NCBI GenBank assembly: GCA_964580185.1
Contig: CAZOJQ010000016.1
Span: 1 to 54,830 of the forward strand
Reading direction: 5' to 3'
From: CAYWWY01 sp964580185
GTDB lineage: Bacteria; Thermotogota; Thermotogae; MWEM01
DNA length: 54,830 nt
Shown: positions 51,352 through 54,830 of the stretch, one piece after another
How the letters are laid out: the number at the start of each line of letters is the position of its first letter
How positions within the stretch are numbered: the first letter of the stretch is position 1
Notes under the pieces: model-generated
Seen by the model: only the letters and a program-made list of their open reading frames with translations
Database searches by the model: none
Told to the model about the DNA's origin: nothing
Position numbers and translations under genes: made by a program

Positions 51352-51352
51352 C

Positions 51353-52054
51353 TCATTGCACCTTTTCGGCTTGATTCTCTTCTATGGATAGGATTTTCCC
51401 GCTATCCATCTTCATAATCCGATTGGCATATGAAGCCATCCGCTCGTCATGCGTCACAATCACGAAGGTCTGTCGGAGCTGTCCGTTCAAACGCAAGATC
51501 AGATTCAAAAGGTCAATGCTGGTCTTCGTGTCCAAAGCGCCCGTTGGTTCGTCCGCCCAAACAATCCGAGGTTTGTGAACCAAGGCGCGCGCGATCGAAA
51601 CCCGTTGTCGCTCCCCACCGCTAAGTTGGGAGGGCATGTGGTGCACCTGCTTTTCTAGGCCCACTTCCGTCAGGATTTCCATCGCCTGCTTTCGGGCTTG
51701 TTTTGAAGGAACCCCAGCGGTGAGCACTGCCAGTTCCACATTCTCTACAGCGGTAAGTACGGGAATCAGATTGTAGAACTGGAAGACGAATCCCATGTTC
51801 AACGCCCGAAATCGGGTTTTCTGGGCATCGGACAACTTCGAAATGTCCGTATCGTCTATGTAAATGTATCCCTCCGTTGGATCATCGATCCCGGATAAGC
51901 AATTCAATAAGGTGCTTTTCCCACATCCCGAGGGTCCGATCACGCATAAAATCTCTGATTCAAAGATCTCCAGATCGATCCCTCGTAGGGCTTCAAACTG
52001 AATGGTTCCCGATTCATAGGTCTTGTGCAAACCTCGAACATTGACAAAAGCCAC
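51353..52054 (-). CDS. ABC transporter ATP-binding protein (LolD/MacB type)
   Basis: 233 residues. Walker A GPSGCGKSTLLNCLSG, Q-loop VFQFYNLIPVLTAVENVE, signature LSGGERQRVSIARALVHKPRIVWADEPTGALDT with Walker B, and H-loop VIVTHDERMASYANR. This subfamily pairs with FtsX-like permeases. The start is GTG, about eight bases after GGAGAGGAG; a nearby ATG is in another frame. Translationally coupled to the 995-residue permease. Confidence 0.93.
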   Translation of the reverse strand: MAFVNVRGLHKTYESGTIQFEALRGIDLEIFESEILCVIGPSGCGKSTLLNCLSGIDDPTEGYIYIDDTDISKLSDAQKTRFRALNMGFVFQFYNLIPVLTAVENVELAVLTAGVPSKQARKQAMEILTEVGLEKQVHHMPSQLSGGERQRVSIARALVHKPRIVWADEPTGALDTKTSIDLLNLILRLNGQLRQTFVIVTHDERMASYANRIMKMDSGKILSIEENQAEKVQ

Positions 52055-52181
52055 GCTGGCATCTCCTCTCCTTGGTTCTTTTTTTCAAACTCTTTTAATA
52101 AGCACAAAGCGGGTGTTTGCTCCGAGATTCAAACAACCACTGTGGGCTAAATCATCTTTGGGGATCGCTCTATCCAAACCA
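52055..52181. other. Spacer between the ABC transporter and the ior genes
   Basis: 127 bases with no gene and no clear hairpin. A T-rich stretch at 52077-52098 is the only feature. Confidence 0.3.
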
Positions 52182-52769
52182 TCAGTTTTTCGGTTCCGAT
52201 TCAACCAATTGTTGAAACAAACGCTGATTTTCTTCCAGTGATCGTCCGGTCAAAAGGTCTTCCATCGCTTGAAGAAAATGGATTTCCTGCACGCCGATTA
52301 GCAACCCGCTGGCGCAAAGACTGGCCAACAATGCAATGTTCTGCATCCGTGGATCGGGCAGATTGGGTTGAAAGACCTCCACCGCTCGGATCCCGCGCTT
52401 CGCGCAGGCCTTTTGCGCGTCTTCCCAATCGATCGGTATCTCCTTACCGAGCCGAGTTGAAAGAGGTTGCCACCGAGTCCGATAGGAAAATAGGGTGGCC
52501 GACGGAGCCCCGAACCGATCAACCGCGCGAATGGCTTCATGGATCTCCAATGCGAGGAGAACATGGGCTTGGTTCTCCGGTATGAGAGGAGAATGGATCC
52601 CTTCACCCATACGGACATGTGAAACAACTGTACCGCCTCTTTGGGCCAATCCATGCGTATCCACCGATTGGACCGGAATCCCTGCATGATCGATCGCGCG
52701 TACCAATACGGAGGCCAACAGCCCAATACCCTGGCCGCCTACTCCACAAAGATATATGTTGAGCGCCAT
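52182..52769 (-). CDS. iorB: Indolepyruvate:ferredoxin oxidoreductase, beta subunit
   Basis: 195 residues of the gamma-type domain of 2-oxoacid:ferredoxin oxidoreductases: IYLCGVGGQGIGLLASVLVRAI at the start, then VDTHGLAQRGGTVVSHVRMGEGIHSPLIPENQAHVLLALEIHEAIRA. With the alpha subunit it decarboxylates aryl pyruvates made from Trp, Phe and Tyr, giving aryl-acetyl-CoA and reduced ferredoxin. GGAGGTG precedes the ATG; the upstream in-frame codons lie in iorA. It follows iorA by one base. Confidence 0.92.
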   Translation of the reverse strand: MALNIYLCGVGGQGIGLLASVLVRAIDHAGIPVQSVDTHGLAQRGGTVVSHVRMGEGIHSPLIPENQAHVLLALEIHEAIRAVDRFGAPSATLFSYRTRWQPLSTRLGKEIPIDWEDAQKACAKRGIRAVEVFQPNLPDPRMQNIALLASLCASGLLIGVQEIHFLQAMEDLLTGRSLEENQRLFQQLVESEPKN

Positions 52770-52770
52770 A

Positions 52771-54627
52771 TTACACCTCCTCTTGACCTTCGTCAGCAAC
52801 AATCGCCTGGAGAGAACAGGTAGGAAGACAGGATCGGTCCCCGATACATAGCTCTGGGTGAACAAAAACATGCCCGTCGGCTTCCAACTGATAGCTGGGG
52901 CAAGCAAATACCTTTACGCAGTTGTGGAGCTTCTTGCATCCTTCCGACACGCGCACCGGTTTGGGTAGGCGTTTGGCTTTCTTGCGCTGGAACCGAGTAA
53001 ACTTGAGCATACACGGATGCCGAGCGATCACAACGGCAAAACCCTCTTGCTCCAGCGCTTCTTGAACCGTCTGTTTCAACTCCTCCTGCCGATACGTGTC
53101 CACTTCTCGAATCCACTGAATCCCCAACGATTCCAGAACCCTCCGAGGAGGAATCCGATTGCCCGGATGATCCTGATGACCGGTCATGGCTGTTGTCCCG
53201 TTCTCCATAAGAATCAGGGTAATATTGTGGTTGTGGTACACCGCATTGATGATCCCAGGCAAGCCGGCGTGAAAGAAGGTGGAATCGCCCAAAAATCCGA
53301 CAACACGCCGTTCTTTTTGAAACAAAGCAAGCCCCGAGGCCGTTCCCATCGAATGACCCATGCTCAGGAGCGCTTGACCCATCTCGTACGGTTCCAAAAA
53401 ACCCAATGTATGGCATCCAATATCAGCGACGGTGATGTCGGATGGGCGGAGCGCTTGACGGATCGCGTAAAAAGCGCTTCGATGACCGCATCCGGGGCAC
53501 ATCTGCGGTGGACGCGGCGGTAGGGGAGTGTGTGAATCTTGTGAGCTCTGGATCGACCCGAAGACCTCGGGCCAAGTCTTTTGCAGTTCCAAGCGCGTTT
53601 TACCCGGTGTATATTCCCCGATCCAACTGTCCACATCGCGCTTTCCATAGATTCGTCCCCGAATCTGATGCTCGTAGGCGAGCGCTTTGATCTGCTGTTC
53701 CAGCACGTCATCGAGCTCTTCCAAAACCTTGATTTCCGAATGACTGCGTAAAAAGGAGAGAATCGGTTCGACGGGCAGGGGATGTACCATGCCCAGTTTC
53801 AAGACATCGATTTCGGCCGGGGTCTGTTGCAGAACCTCTTTCAAAGACAACCAAGGAAGGCCAGCCGTGATCACACCCATCGCCGATGGATGCTGGGTCA
53901 GGGTGTTCCATCTTTGGTGTTCTTCCATCCCGCGCACTTGTTCCAATTTCTCCAAAGCCCGCCGCTTCATCGGAAAGACTGCTGAAGCGATCGGGATATA
54001 GGGTCCATGGGTTTTTGGATCAAACTGTGGTTGCGTTTGGAAATCACTAGGGATGATCCGGGAAAACTCCACCTTTTGCTGGGCATGGCACACATGAGTG
54101 GTCAGACGCAAAACCACCGGCATTCGCATTTTTTTCGACAAACGGGCGGCTTCTTTGTAGAATTCATAGACTTCGGCAGGATCGGCCGGCTCGAAGACGG
54201 GTGTATAGGAAAGCCGGGCATAATGCCGGTTATCTTGTTCATTCTGAGATGAATTGGCCCCCGGATCGTCCCCTAGAACGATTACCATCCCGCCGATCAA
54301 TTCCATCAGCGAGAGCTGGACGAAGGAATCGGCTGCTACGTTCAACCCAACGCTCTTGAAAAAGACTGTCGATAGATGCCCGTTGACCGAGGCCCCAAAA
54401 GCCAATTCGGTCGCCACTTTCTCGTTGGTCGAGAACTCAAAATAAAACGGCCGTCTGTTGCTCGGGATCGATTCGATCGCCCCCGCGATCTCGGGGGTTG
54501 GAGAACCGGGATAGGAAGTCACCACCCGCGTTCCCGCCTCTACCATCGAGCGCACCAACGCTGTATTGCCCATCACGATTTCAGAAAACGCCTCGGGGTT
54601 CATCAACATCGCGCCCATCTCTTTCAC
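52771..54627 (-). CDS. iorA: Indolepyruvate:ferredoxin oxidoreductase, alpha subunit
   Basis: 618 residues. N-terminal pyrimidine-binding domain (GNTALVRSMVEAGTRVVTSYPGSPTPEI, FEFSTNEKVATELAFGAS), middle linker domain, TPP domain with CPGCGHRSAFYAI, ADIGCHTLG, GHSMGTASGLALF and GDSTFFHAGLPGIINAVYHNHNITLILMEN, and a C-terminal ferredoxin-like tail. The tail motifs are unusual: C-x2-L-x2-C-x5-C-P and C-x2-D-x2-C-x3-C, so the second ligand Cys of each cluster is replaced by Leu and Asp. The start is GTG after AAGGAGGTGG. It ferments aromatic amino acids to aryl-acetyl-CoA together with IorB. Confidence 0.93.
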   Translation of the reverse strand: MKEMGAMLMNPEAFSEIVMGNTALVRSMVEAGTRVVTSYPGSPTPEIAGAIESIPSNRRPFYFEFSTNEKVATELAFGASVNGHLSTVFFKSVGLNVAADSFVQLSLMELIGGMVIVLGDDPGANSSQNEQDNRHYARLSYTPVFEPADPAEVYEFYKEAARLSKKMRMPVVLRLTTHVCHAQQKVEFSRIIPSDFQTQPQFDPKTHGPYIPIASAVFPMKRRALEKLEQVRGMEEHQRWNTLTQHPSAMGVITAGLPWLSLKEVLQQTPAEIDVLKLGMVHPLPVEPILSFLRSHSEIKVLEELDDVLEQQIKALAYEHQIRGRIYGKRDVDSWIGEYTPGKTRLELQKTWPEVFGSIQSSQDSHTPLPPRPPQMCPGCGHRSAFYAIRQALRPSDITVADIGCHTLGFLEPYEMGQALLSMGHSMGTASGLALFQKERRVVGFLGDSTFFHAGLPGIINAVYHNHNITLILMENGTTAMTGHQDHPGNRIPPRRVLESLGIQWIREVDTYRQEELKQTVQEALEQEGFAVVIARHPCMLKFTRFQRKKAKRLPKPVRVSEGCKKLHNCVKVFACPSYQLEADGHVFVHPELCIGDRSCLPTCSLQAIVADEGQEEV

Positions 54628-54688
54628 GCGTCCACCTCCTTCTTGCGTCGATCACACAGGGTTCATCAACTACCGGTAGAACTGCTTT

Positions 54689-54697
54689 ATTATACCA
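54689..54697 (-). promoter_or_regulatory. Extended -10 promoter of iorAB
   Basis: On the minus strand TGG then perfect TATAAT (54694-54689), 62 bases before the iorA start. Confidence 0.6.
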
Positions 54698-54749
54698 CAG
54701 AAATTCTCTTCAGAAAAGAGAAAGAGGAAGGCCTCCATTATCACTGATA

Positions 54750-54776
54750 AGACCGGCTGCCTTGGGCAGCCGGTCT
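54750..54776. terminator. Strong hairpin, probable terminator of an unseen upstream unit
   Basis: Perfect 12-base stem AGACCGGCTGCC/GGCAGCCGGTCT around a three-base loop. Only a short T run follows on the plus strand, so the direction is uncertain. It isolates iorAB from whatever lies beyond the window. Confidence 0.55.
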
Positions 54777-54830
54777 TTCGTGAACGCTTTTTCCATACCA
54801 ATCGTTGATTCGGGTTTTCTACCGATCCGA

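Noticed and set aside
52495..54747. Long plus-strand frames opposite iorA and iorB
   Set aside because: They are the complement of strongly conserved coding sequence and have no start signals.
1..54830. CRISPR arrays, tRNA and rRNA genes, and classical insertion sequences with terminal inverted repeats
   Set aside because: I looked for regularly spaced short repeats, tRNA-like sequences, and transposase genes with inverted ends and found none I could support.

Overview
The window most resembles a flagellated, double-membraned bacterium of the Thermotogota (Thermotoga-like). Three things point there. The glycolytic genes form gap followed by one continuous reading frame for phosphoglycerate kinase fused to triosephosphate isomerase. 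RecG carries a long N-terminal extension of the Thermotoga type. There is also an outer-membrane beta-barrel protein. Base composition looks close to 50% GC by eye, higher than many named Thermotogota, so I do not place it to genus. Shine-Dalgarno sites are strong (AAAGGAGG), and most promoters I can find are extended -10 types (TGnTATAAT or TGnTATACT).

Layout. 1-1470: remains of a glycosyltransferase and a polysaccharide deacetylase. 1553-3825: UDP-glucose dehydrogenase and a UDP-glucuronate epimerase, translationally coupled. 3826-9960: an accessory island with an Rpn/PD-(D/E)XK nuclease gene between two exact 615-bp direct repeats of the epimerase gene, a DUF234-type ATPase/nuclease, an AT-richer DUF6273 protein, and an AAA ATPase fused to a PD-(D/E)XK nuclease domain. 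10275-12271: an FkbM-like methyltransferase and a glycerol-1-phosphate dehydrogenase. 12350-17203: core genes dnaX, ybaB, gap and pgk-tpi. 17414-27875: a ten-gene surface-polysaccharide operon (two FkbM methyltransferases, two GT2, four GT4, a MurJ-family flippase, an acetyltransferase), showing a recombined block and one gutted gene. 27855-31020: an outer-membrane barrel protein, an unknown exported protein and a branched-chain aminotransferase.

31190-42259 is a divergent sugar-utilisation locus. The leftward arm encodes a DUF4434 exported protein, a sugar-binding protein, two permeases, an exported protein with two copies of a discoidin-like domain, and a DUF4127 protein. The rightward arm encodes a NanE-like N-acetylmannosamine-6-phosphate epimerase, a ROK sugar kinase, an RpiR/SIS regulator, a VOC protein and a PfkB kinase. 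A palindrome lies between -35 and -10 of the rightward promoter, and a degenerate copy overlaps the leftward promoter, suggesting RpiR control of both arms. No transport ATPase is encoded here, so a shared one elsewhere is implied.

42314-44346 is a flagellar cluster (flgM, flgN, flgL, plus an alkyltransferase-like gene) behind a near-consensus sigma-28 promoter, with flgK absent. 44409-48330 pairs recG with a coupled LexA/CI-like autoproteolytic repressor, divergent from a DUF1659-DUF2922-small-protein cassette; a near-perfect 16-bp palindrome covers the shared promoter. 48364-54627 holds a MacB/FtsX-type ABC transporter and indolepyruvate:ferredoxin oxidoreductase, whose ferredoxin domain has unusual cluster motifs. 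I see no tRNA, rRNA or CRISPR array.
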